NCBI GenBank assembly: GCA_031178005.1 | Contig: JAPSJV010000002.1 | Span: 62,001-126,000, forward strand | From: Pseudarthrobacter sp. | GTDB lineage: Bacteria > Actinomycetota > Actinomycetes > Actinomycetales > Micrococcaceae | Reading direction: 5' to 3' | DNA length: 64,000 nucleotides | Shown: in pieces, positions 56,454 through 64,000 of the stretch | How the letters are laid out: each line of letters opens with the position of its first letter | Numbering within the stretch: position 1 is the stretch's first letter | Notes under the pieces: generated by a model | What the model saw: only the letters and a program-made list of their open reading frames with translations | The model's database searches: none | What the model was told of the DNA's origin: nothing | Made by a program: the position numbers and the translations under genes

Positions 56454-57428
56454 TCAGTGCCCGCCGTGCCCGTCATCGGCTGTACTGCCGTCGGCGGGCG
56501 TCTTCTCGGTGGGCGTGGTCGCGGCAGGGTCTAATTCCGTAGCGTCAGCGGTGAACCGGGCGGTATGGACCTGCCCCTCTACCTGGAAATCGAAGTAGAG
56601 GTAATAGCGGCCAGGCGTCGGGGGCGTAGCAGCAAATTTCACCTCGGGCCCGGAGACCCCACCCTGACCCGGCCCAGCACCTTCAGGGTGGGTGTGCAAG
56701 TAGGCCATGTCGCCTTCCCGCAGTGCCACCAAGTGCCCGTAAGCCCCGAGGTAGGGCTGCAGGTTTGTCACCGGCTGCCCGCCGCGGTTGACGCTGACCG
56801 TCAGAGGCGACGGTGATCCGGCCAGCAGGTCTCCATGGAGAGAGACCTGGAACCCTTGGACCTCATCGCTGGCCGAGACTTCAGGTGCCGCTGGCTCGAG
56901 TGGACCGGCTACGTCCACAGTCCGGGTCAGCGTCAGGTTGCCGTCCGAGCCGGTCGGGACGACATCGGCGTAAATCCGGTAGGTACCAGCTGCCTCCCAA
57001 CGCCACGGCAGGGACCAGCGCCCGGCTTCGTCCATGACGGGGTGCACGTGACGGTAGTGCGTCCCGTCGGAGCGCACCACGATCAGATGGGCCTGTTTTT
57101 CATGCGAGGCCTCGAACCGGGTGACCGGTGACGCGCCCTTGCCGGTAACGGTAAACGCCAACTCCCCGTCCGCGCCCACCACCGTGGGTGCCGTGACGTT
57201 TCCCAGCAGGTAGCCGCCTCGTTCCGAGGTGACACCTTGCACCTGGGAGTCGGTAGCAGTAGGGGCATCAGGCGTGGCGTGCTCCGCGTGCCTGTCCGCT
57301 GAACCTTCCTGGTTCATCCAGGCCTTTACGGCTTGGTCCGGCACAAGGGCCGCCGCGCCCGCAAAGGTGCCGGTGTAGAGCACGGCAAGCCCTGCCGCAT
57401 AAGTAATCAGTCGCCCGGCTGAATTCAC
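56454..57428 (-). CDS. Exported membrane-anchored protein, copper-locus accessory, unknown function
   Basis: N-terminal TM; HLIVVRSDGTHYRHVHPVMDEAG, HLVALREGDMAYLHTHPEG; C-terminal DDGHGGH; between copA and copZ. Confidence 0.75.
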   Translation of the reverse strand: MNSAGRLITYAAGLAVLYTGTFAGAAALVPDQAVKAWMNQEGSADRHAEHATPDAPTATDSQVQGVTSERGGYLLGNVTAPTVVGADGELAFTVTGKGASPVTRFEASHEKQAHLIVVRSDGTHYRHVHPVMDEAGRWSLPWRWEAAGTYRIYADVVPTGSDGNLTLTRTVDVAGPLEPAAPEVSASDEVQGFQVSLHGDLLAGSPSPLTVSVNRGGQPVTNLQPYLGAYGHLVALREGDMAYLHTHPEGAGPGQGGVSGPEVKFAATPPTPGRYYLYFDFQVEGQVHTARFTADATELDPAATTPTEKTPADGSTADDGHGGH

Positions 57429-57637
57429 GCCGACCTCACCCCCTGATAGCCGGCAGACTCCACGGCTGCCAGGACGGCTGCGTCGTCAACGGAATCCGCG
57501 CGGGTGACGATCAGCCTGCCACTCTGATGGCTGACATCCACGGACTCGACGCCGGGCACTTCCAAGACCTCTTCGCGGATGGACATCTCGCAATGTCCGC
57601 AGGTCATTCCGGTGACCTGGAATTCAGTGATGTTCAT
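57425..57637 (-). CDS. CopZ-like heavy-metal-associated domain chaperone
   Basis: MNITEFQVTGMTCGHCEMSIREEVLEVPGVESVDVSHQSGRLIV. Confidence 0.92.
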   Translation of the reverse strand: MNITEFQVTGMTCGHCEMSIREEVLEVPGVESVDVSHQSGRLIVTRADSVDDAAVLAAVESAGYQGVRSA

Positions 57638-57656
57638 GATTCGCCCTCCTTCATAG

Positions 57657-57704
57657 TACCCCTAGGGGGTATGTGTATAGTCATTAAGGTACCCACGGGG
57701 GGTA
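57657..57704. promoter_or_regulatory. Two CsoR-like operators upstream of copZ
   Basis: tacccctagggggta (57657-57671) and tacccacggggggta (57690-57704). Confidence 0.75.
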
Positions 57705-57896
57705 TGGATGTCAAATGATTAGACCGCTAAGAGACCGGAATGGATCAGCGGCAGGGAATCGTGGTTGACCTCATCCATGCGCGGGTCTGCAGCTGTGGAC
57801 ACCGAGCATTCAGCCCTCATATTGGAGGATGGCCGCAGCATTCCATACGCCGCGCTGATCGCCGGCTGCAGGGAATATCAGACTCACTCATGAATC

Positions 57897-58021
57897 CGGC
57901 AGGAGCTGCAGGCGGGGCCGCGGCAGGAACCAATCCTGGCGTACATCGGATTCAACGGGCTCAATGCCGTCCTTATCGCACTGGTGGCCATCACGGCCAT
58001 AGCCCGGATAAGACGCAAATA
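57897..58021 (+). pseudogene. Possible C-terminal remnant of a membrane protein
   Basis: Frame with no start reads IRQELQAGPRQEPILAYIGFNGLNAVLIALVAITAIARIRRK*. Confidence 0.25.
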
Positions 58022-58176
58022 GAGAGGCCTCGTGTTTCTTCAGGTTCAGTGGAGCCGTTACGGGCGAAAGCCTGGCCGGACCTGAGCGGGTAACCACTCA
58101 GGTCCAGCCGCCACATTGGTCGCTTGATCCGGCCTGCCATGCTGCCCGAGGGTGGGGGGCCCTTTCCGGCAGCTGC

Positions 58177-58560
58177 CTAATGCGTATCTGCCAGCATCCG
58201 GCTGTTGCGGCGGGCTGACACCACCGCTTCCGAAGGAATCACAAGGGTCGGCCGGGTGGCGTGGTGAAGGACGCTGGCCGGTGTGCTCCCCAGCAAGGTC
58301 GCCCTGAAGCCACGCAACCCGCGGGAATTAAGGACAATCAGATCAACATCCAGCTCGTCGGCAGTGTCCACTATGGTTTCGGATGCCGTGGCCATTGTGG
58401 ATGCGATCAGCGGCTCGGCGACCAAGCCGAAGCTGCGGGCCAGTTCCGCGCCCTCGGCGGCAATTCGTTCTGAAACCTCGAGCGCTGCAGCGTCAAGGTC
58501 GCGTAATTCCTCCAGCGCGGGTGGCCTCGACGTGAGCATTTTGCATTCCCTTCTAATCAT
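58177..58560 (-). CDS. Universal stress protein, apparently N-terminally truncated
   Basis: DLIVLNSRGLRGFRATLLGSTPASVLHHATRPTLVIP C-terminal half of USP fold; N-terminal strand-1 motif absent. Confidence 0.7.
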   Translation of the reverse strand: MIRRECKMLTSRPPALEELRDLDAAALEVSERIAAEGAELARSFGLVAEPLIASTMATASETIVDTADELDVDLIVLNSRGLRGFRATLLGSTPASVLHHATRPTLVIPSEAVVSARRNSRMLADTH

Positions 58561-58643
58561 TGATGGCTGAACCGAATGGCACTGAGGCTGGTCCGTCGGA
58601 GCTGAATCTTCGCCGGCATGACGCAGCTGAACTTTCGTGCCTG

Positions 58644-60074
58644 TTACACCGAGACCGATTCGTCAGGCACAGGCGTGGATGAACGGGGTTTCGTCATTGC
58701 AAAGCCTGTGATCACCGCTCCGGCCAGGGCCAGGATTCCGGCCCCGATGAAGGCTGCGGAATACCCCTGGGTCAGTTCTGCCCGGGAAGGGTCGGTACCA
58801 GAGATGCCGTAAACGACTGCTGTGAGGACTGCGAGCCCGAGTGCGGACCCGATCTGGTAGCTGGTGCTCACCAGCCCCGAGGCAACGCCGGTTTCAGCTG
58901 GCGGCGCCGCATCGATGGCTGTTCCAAGAGAAGGCACGAAAGCCAATGACATTCCGAGGGCAGCCAGGAGCGATGCCGGAAGAACGTCGACAACATAATT
59001 GCCGTCCGGACGAACGAAGGAAAGCCAAACGAGCCCTGCAGCCAGCAGGAGCAGGCCGGTAACAATGAGTGACTTCGCACCAAACCTCCCCTGGAGCCGC
59101 GGCGCCCACGCAATCATCACGAGGACAACAAGGCCGGTCATGGGAAGGAGCGCGGCGCCGGCGGCAAAGGCAGTCGCACCAAGAACCTGCTGCAGGTACA
59201 GGTTCAGGAAGAACCACATGGACACCCATGCAGCACCCAGCAGTAGCTGTGCGCCGTTGGCAGCCCCAAGCAGGGGCGCGCGAAGCAGGCCAAGACGCAT
59301 CAGGGGATTTCGGCTTCGTGCCTGGATGATGAAGAAGATCACCAGCAGAACAAGACCTCCACCCAGGATGCCGAGGGTGGGCAAAGTCAGCCAACCCACC
59401 TCCGGCGCGTTGACAACGGCGTAGACTACCGCTGCGAGTCCGCCAGTCACTGTGAGTGCCCCGGCAACGTCAATGGATCCGGAAGCCTTGCGCACGGTTC
59501 GCGGGAGCGATGTGGCTGTGAATGCCAGTACGAAGGCAGCGATTGGGATGGTTACGTAAAACACCCATGGCCAGCTCGCATATTCGGTCAACACCCCTCC
59601 GAGGAAGACCCCGGCAGTGCCGCCGATGGGCGCCGCGGCGCCGTAGACCGCGAAAGCTTTTGGAAGGTCGGACGTGCCGCCGAAAAGCATCATCAGCAGT
59701 GTAAGTGCCGCCGGTGCAATCAACGCTGATCCGGCGCCCTGGATGGCTCGGCCCGCAATCTCGAGTCCGACACTGTTGGCCGCTCCGGCCAGCAGCGATC
59801 CCGCGATCAGGATGATCCATCCCAACGCAAAGATCTTCCGGGCCCCGAAGACGTCTGAGAGGCGGCCTCCCAGCAGGAGCAGGCCACCGAAGGCAACTAC
59901 ATATGCATTGAAGACCCACGACAGTGATTCCGGCGTGAATCCGAGGTCCTTTTGAATATCGGGCAAAGCGACACCAATGATCGAGGTGTCCATGATGACG
60001 ACGAACTGTGCTGTGGCGATGAGCACCAGGCCGAGCCATCGCTTCGCCGGCGATAGGGGTGGGTGGGTAGACAT
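58644..60074 (-). CDS. MFS transporter, DHA2 (EmrB/QacA) type
   Basis: MDTSIIGVALPDIQKDLGFTPESLSWVFNAYVVAFGGLLLLGGRLSDVFGARK. Confidence 0.93.
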   Translation of the reverse strand: MSTHPPLSPAKRWLGLVLIATAQFVVIMDTSIIGVALPDIQKDLGFTPESLSWVFNAYVVAFGGLLLLGGRLSDVFGARKIFALGWIILIAGSLLAGAANSVGLEIAGRAIQGAGSALIAPAALTLLMMLFGGTSDLPKAFAVYGAAAPIGGTAGVFLGGVLTEYASWPWVFYVTIPIAAFVLAFTATSLPRTVRKASGSIDVAGALTVTGGLAAVVYAVVNAPEVGWLTLPTLGILGGGLVLLVIFFIIQARSRNPLMRLGLLRAPLLGAANGAQLLLGAAWVSMWFFLNLYLQQVLGATAFAAGAALLPMTGLVVLVMIAWAPRLQGRFGAKSLIVTGLLLLAAGLVWLSFVRPDGNYVVDVLPASLLAALGMSLAFVPSLGTAIDAAPPAETGVASGLVSTSYQIGSALGLAVLTAVVYGISGTDPSRAELTQGYSAAFIGAGILALAGAVITGFAMTKPRSSTPVPDESVSV

Positions 60075-60120
60075 TTATCTTCCTCCTGAGAACTGCCGGA
60101 GATACCGACTAGCTGCAGGG

Positions 60121-60200
60121 TATACCCATAGGGGGTATGGGTGTCAACATTTGCCTTTTACGCAATCGAGCCAAGGCCCTATACCCCCCAGGGGTTATAG
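60121..60200. promoter_or_regulatory. CsoR-like operators upstream of the MFS gene
   Basis: tacccatagggggta (60123-60137) and ctataccccccaggggttatag (60179-60200). Confidence 0.65.
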
Positions 60201-60206
60201 GGCGCC

Positions 60207-60252
60207 AAGGTCCCGACGAAGGAGGTCAACCATCGAGCCCGTCGAAGTCGAG
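60207..60252. repeat. Dispersed repeat, weak partial copy
   Basis: aggtcaaccatcgagcccgtcgaagtcgagg. Confidence 0.4.
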
Positions 60253-60350
60253 GGTCGCGGGTCCGCCGCAAAGCCGGACTCGCAGCCGCCAGAGCAGCCG
60301 CCAACGGTGCCGGTTCTGCGCCCGGGACCCGCACGGGTAGCCTGCTACCC

Positions 60351-60797
60351 ATGGTGAAAGTACGCGCAGCAGAAACTGAAGACTCCCAGCTGGTTGCAGG
60401 GCTACGGGCGACATGGGCTGCCGAACAGGACCCCGCAGCAACCAACGACCCGGATTACGAACGCGCAGTAGCCGACTGGATGGCAGCCAATCCGAGGAAG
60501 TTTTTCGTTGCCGAACACAACGGCCAATTGGTCGGGATGCTCAACCTGATGGTCTTCCAGCGAATGCCCAAACCCCAGCGGCCCGCTTCCTGCTGGGTCT
60601 ACATCGGCAACGTGTACGTCCTGCCGGCCCACCGGAATGCGGGCATAGGGGCAGAGCTGATGGACGCCGCCATCAGGTTTTCGGAGGGCATCAGCGCAGC
60701 CAGAATCGTCCTCTCACCATCGTCCGAGGCACAGACGTTCTACCAGCGGCTGGGTTTTGAACCAGCCGGAGAGCTAAGCGTCCGGCGGCTTGGCTAG
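60351..60797 (+). CDS. GNAT family N-acetyltransferase
   Basis: WVYIGNVYVLPAHRNAGIGAELMDAAIRFSEG...FYQRLGFEPAGEL. Confidence 0.9.
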   Translation: MVKVRAAETEDSQLVAGLRATWAAEQDPAATNDPDYERAVADWMAANPRKFFVAEHNGQLVGMLNLMVFQRMPKPQRPASCWVYIGNVYVLPAHRNAGIGAELMDAAIRFSEGISAARIVLSPSSEAQTFYQRLGFEPAGELSVRRLG

Positions 60798-60804
60798 CGC
60801 AACT

Positions 60805-60852
60805 GAATGATCGAGCCTATAGAGATCGGGTTTTAACAAGCTCAACCACCGG
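60805..60852. repeat. Dispersed palindromic repeat, diverged dimer
   Basis: gaatgatcgagcctatagagatcgggttttaacaagctcaaccaccgg. Confidence 0.75.
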
Positions 60853-60988
60853 AACTGTTTCAGCCCATGCCGGCGTTGGCGGCAAGTATCACCGACAATT
60901 TACAACGATGTAGACTTGAGCGCCAGACGCAGTTTCCGGCCGGAGACATTGCCCAAAACAACATTCCGGACCGGTCGCTGGAAGCACC

Positions 60989-62317
60989 TTGACACTGAAT
61001 TTGTTAGCGCTGACTGTTGATGCAGCGCCTCACACGATCGGAAAGTCGGACTGGATGAAGAACTGGGCAGGAAACCTCGAATACTCCTCCGCGGACGTCA
61101 GCCGTCCCGCGTCCCTGGCCGAATTGGCTGAGGCAGTAGCCGGCGCCGAACGGATCAAGCCGCTGGGCTCCCGGCACTCCTTCAACCGCGTGGCGGACAC
61201 CGACGGCACACACCTGCTCCTGGATGCTTTGCCGCAGGAGATCGAGCTCGATGCCATAAAGCGGACAGTGCGGGTCAGCGGCGGCGTCAGCTACGGGGCA
61301 CTGTGCCGCGAAGTCGAAAATCGGGGCTTCGCCATCCACAACCTCGCCTCACTGCCACACATCTCCGTGGCCGGCGCCATCCAGACCGGGACGCACGGCT
61401 CCGGAGTGGATAATCCATCCCTGGCGGGCGCCGTCGAGAGCATCGAGCTGGTCCGCGCCTCCGGCGAGCAGATGACGCTCACCAAAGATGACGGCGACTT
61501 TCTCGGCAGCGTTGTGGGCCTGGGCGCGCTGGGTGTGGTGACCGCCGTCGAACTTTCCGTCCGCCCCAGCTTCCGGATGCGCCAGCGGGTCCTCGAAAAC
61601 CTGCCGTGGGACCGGGCCCTCGCAGACTTCCGCGCCCTGGTTTCGAGTGCCTACAGCGTCAGCCTGTTCACTGACTACACCGGCGATTCCATCAACCAGG
61701 TGTGGCTGAAGGCCCTCGATTCGGAGCCCGCACTCAGCAACCTGTTCGGCGCTACCGCGGCCACCCGGTCACGGCACCCGCTGCCTGATATGTCCGCCGA
61801 GAACTGCACCGCGCAGCTGGATGAGGCCGGGCCGTGGCTGGACCGCCTGCCGCATTTCCGGCACGAGTTCACGCCCAGCAACGGCGAGGAACTGCAGAGC
61901 GAATTCATCCTGCCGCTGGACCAGGCACCCGCCGCCCTGGAGGCCGTCCGGACCATCGCGCACAAGCTCGCGCCGCTGCTTTTTGTCTCCGAAATCCGGA
62001 CCGGCGCCGCGGACGACTACTGGCTCAGCCCGTTCTACCGGCAGCAGAGCGTGGCCCTGCATTTCACCTGGAAGCCACTGCAGGCCGAGGTCGAGACCGT
62101 ACTGCCCGAGCTTGAATCCCTGCTCCGGCCGTTCGACGCCCGCCCGCATTGGGGCAAGCTGTTCACTTCCACGGGGCACGACTGGGATGCGCTCTATCCA
62201 CGTTTCGCGGACTTCCGTACGCTCGCTGCTACCCACGATCCGGCCGGCAAGTTCCGCAACGCACTGCTGGACACGATCCTCGGCGCCCCGGTTCCCGCTA
62301 CGGTTTCCGCTAAATAG
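60989..62317 (+). CDS. FAD-linked alditol (xylitol) oxidase / lactone oxidase family
   Basis: NWAGNLEYSSADVSRPASLAELAEAV, PLGSRHSFN, VAGAIQTGTHGSG; TTG start uncertain. Confidence 0.88.
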   Translation: MTLNLLALTVDAAPHTIGKSDWMKNWAGNLEYSSADVSRPASLAELAEAVAGAERIKPLGSRHSFNRVADTDGTHLLLDALPQEIELDAIKRTVRVSGGVSYGALCREVENRGFAIHNLASLPHISVAGAIQTGTHGSGVDNPSLAGAVESIELVRASGEQMTLTKDDGDFLGSVVGLGALGVVTAVELSVRPSFRMRQRVLENLPWDRALADFRALVSSAYSVSLFTDYTGDSINQVWLKALDSEPALSNLFGATAATRSRHPLPDMSAENCTAQLDEAGPWLDRLPHFRHEFTPSNGEELQSEFILPLDQAPAALEAVRTIAHKLAPLLFVSEIRTGAADDYWLSPFYRQQSVALHFTWKPLQAEVETVLPELESLLRPFDARPHWGKLFTSTGHDWDALYPRFADFRTLAATHDPAGKFRNALLDTILGAPVPATVSAK

Positions 62318-62930
62318 TAGTCAGCTGCGCCGCCCCGAAGGACACGCCAAACTGGACGCACCACAGGTCCACGGCTTTGTACTTGGCGAGGTCCACGTCG
62401 GCGGGAATTGTGTACACCTGGTTGCCCTGGTTGCCCTTGATCAGGCCCAGATCGTAGTACTCGGCACCGCCGGCGGTGTACCAGCCGGCGGTTCCCTCCA
62501 CGACGTCGGCAGCGCTGAGCCAGACGTGAACATCCGGCCCGTTGGAGGTGTCCAGGTTCTCCAGCGTGAGCACGCGGGCGCCGTCCGGCTGCTCAACAAT
62601 GCGGACGGTGCCGGTGGTGGTGTGCTCATGGCTGATCAAGGATCCGGCTGCCAGTTCCACGGGGCCGGACGGGGCCGCGGGAATGTCCGACGGCGACGGC
62701 GAACCAACGGCGGAGGGCTCACCGGAGCTGGTGGGAGACGGCGCCGGGGCGGCCACAGTGGGCAGCTCCTCATCCACGCGGACATCAACAAACAGCAGCC
62801 AGGGCTTAAAGACCACCAACCCGACGACCAAAACCAGCGCACCGACCACGGCGGCGATGGCCAGCCACCGCCTGCGCCCGCTGCCGCGGCTGACGGGAGT
62901 TCCGGCGTCGTTCCCGTTTTCTGTGCTCAT
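62310..62930 (-). CDS. Membrane-anchored DM13 domain protein
   Basis: TM anchor after Lys/Arg-rich stretch; GTVRIVEQPDGARVLTLENLDTSNGPDVHVWLSAAD...VDLAKYKAVDLWCVQFGVSFGAAQL. Confidence 0.88.
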   Translation of the reverse strand: MSTENGNDAGTPVSRGSGRRRWLAIAAVVGALVLVVGLVVFKPWLLFVDVRVDEELPTVAAPAPSPTSSGEPSAVGSPSPSDIPAAPSGPVELAAGSLISHEHTTTGTVRIVEQPDGARVLTLENLDTSNGPDVHVWLSAADVVEGTAGWYTAGGAEYYDLGLIKGNQGNQVYTIPADVDLAKYKAVDLWCVQFGVSFGAAQLTTI

Positions 62931-62962
62931 GGTTCCATCCTCCGCCATCCCCGCCCAAGTAG

Positions 62963-63010
62963 GTAGCAGTTGTTGCCCTTTACAGCCCTCTAAACGGCAA
63001 CAACTGCTAC
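62963..63010. repeat. Long near-perfect intergenic palindrome (hairpin)
   Basis: gtagcagttgttgcc / ggcaacaactgctac (15 bp perfect), then one c-c mismatch and ttta/taaa; 8-nt loop. Confidence 0.8.
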
Positions 63011-63025
63011 TCAGTTGGGAGGGGG

Positions 63026-63994
63026 TTACTCACGCGAGCCAACCACCGTCCGGTTCCTGCCCTGGGCCTTGGCCTTGTACAGCGCGGTGTCGGCACGGTC
63101 AATCAAGTCCTCCAGGCTGTTCCGCCCGTTCCGGTGCAGTGCTATCCCGTAACTGGCCGTGGGCATCGGCATCCTGCTTCCCGCCAGGGCCAGCCGCTGG
63201 TTGATGGTGTCCACAATCAGGAAGGCCCTCACCCCGTCAACATCCGGGAGCAGGAGGATAAACTCCTCTCCCCCATAGCGGCCCACCAGATCAGACGAGC
63301 GGACGGAATCCCGGCAGGCTGCGGCGAAAATCCGCAGCGCGGCGTCTCCCGCGGCATGCCCGTGGCTGTCATTGATTTTCTTGAAATGGTCCAGGTCCGC
63401 CAGCACCAGCGCTCCTGACCATCCGCCGGGTCTCTTCCGGGCCAGTTCCCGGCCCGCCTGGTCCATAAATGCGGCACGGTTCAACAGGCCGGTCAGCCCA
63501 TCGGCGTTGGCCACCTGCTGCAGCGCCCTGGTCTGCTGTTCGCTGCTCAGCGCCGCCATGCTGTAGGAGACCACCACAACCGTCACCATCATGAACATGG
63601 TGGTAACGGCGGACCCGAAGTACGCCATGAAGACCGCATGGTCCGGGCCCACCAGCAGGAAGAACAGCATGCGCAGGAAATAGTAGGCCGCCACCACTGC
63701 CGCGATCAGGGCCATCGGTATCCTGGCCTTCGAGTATTCCGGGGAAAGCCGCCACAGTTCCACCGCCGCCAGGCCGAAGGCAATACTCATGCCACCCAGG
63801 AAGACGGCACCGCCTGCCCAAAGATTGGTCGCCGGACTATCCAAAACTCCGGTTACCAAGGTAATGAGCGGTGCGAGGATAAAAACGGGGACGGGCAAGG
63901 GACTGGCCCGCAAGGAACGGGCCGCGCACCAGGCGCTGACGGCCCCCGTCACCAGTAGCGCATTCCCCAGCGGGTTGGCCCATATCTGGTGCAC
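63026..63994 (-). CDS. Membrane GGDEF diguanylate cyclase (N-terminus may extend beyond window)
   Basis: RYGGEEFILLLPDVDG; DLDHFKKINDSHGHAAGD; N-terminal hydrophobic segments. Confidence 0.9.
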   Translation of the reverse strand: MHQIWANPLGNALLVTGAVSAWCAARSLRASPLPVPVFILAPLITLVTGVLDSPATNLWAGGAVFLGGMSIAFGLAAVELWRLSPEYSKARIPMALIAAVVAAYYFLRMLFFLLVGPDHAVFMAYFGSAVTTMFMMVTVVVVSYSMAALSSEQQTRALQQVANADGLTGLLNRAAFMDQAGRELARKRPGGWSGALVLADLDHFKKINDSHGHAAGDAALRIFAAACRDSVRSSDLVGRYGGEEFILLLPDVDGVRAFLIVDTINQRLALAGSRMPMPTASYGIALHRNGRNSLEDLIDRADTALYKAKAQGRNRTVVGSRE

Positions 63995-64000
63995 GGTACC

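Noticed and set aside
1-64000. CRISPR arrays, IS elements, prophage, rRNA or tRNA genes
   Set aside because: No regularly spaced direct repeats, transposase/integrase or phage proteins seen, and no tRNA/rRNA-like sequence recognised in the short intergenic gaps.

Overview
High-GC actinobacterial chromosome segment, most like Arthrobacter/Pseudarthrobacter from gene content. About 60 protein genes were recognised. No rRNA, tRNA, CRISPR array, IS element or prophage was seen. Main modules, left to right: (1) homoprotocatechuate meta-cleavage genes hpaE-hpaD-hpaH-hpaI, then an APC permease/aldehyde dehydrogenase pair, a copper amine oxidase and a TetR regulator; (2) a compact LysR // RidA-DUF1028-M20-FMO cluster of unknown substrate; (3) PfkB kinase-SurE-RelA/SpoT synthetase; (4) RsgA, then an SBP_bac_5-type ABC importer preceded by a strong DtxR/IdeR-like iron box; (5) a split arabinan/arabinose utilisation regulon (GH127, LacI, GH51, GH43, ABC importer, secreted GH43) linked by at least five ACAACGTTGT-type operators; (6) divergent kynA/kynB-like genes, and a two-component system whose kinase has a TM segment and exported tail after the ATPase domain; (7) a copper homeostasis block (CsoR, YHS-like protein, CopA, accessory secreted protein, CopZ) with CsoR-like boxes that recur in front of an MFS exporter; (8) alditol oxidase, DM13 protein and a GGDEF protein. 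A dispersed imperfect palindrome (ggtggtcgagcttgtcgaaacc family) occurs at six intergenic loci. All calls come from reading the supplied sequence and ORF translations; no database search was run.
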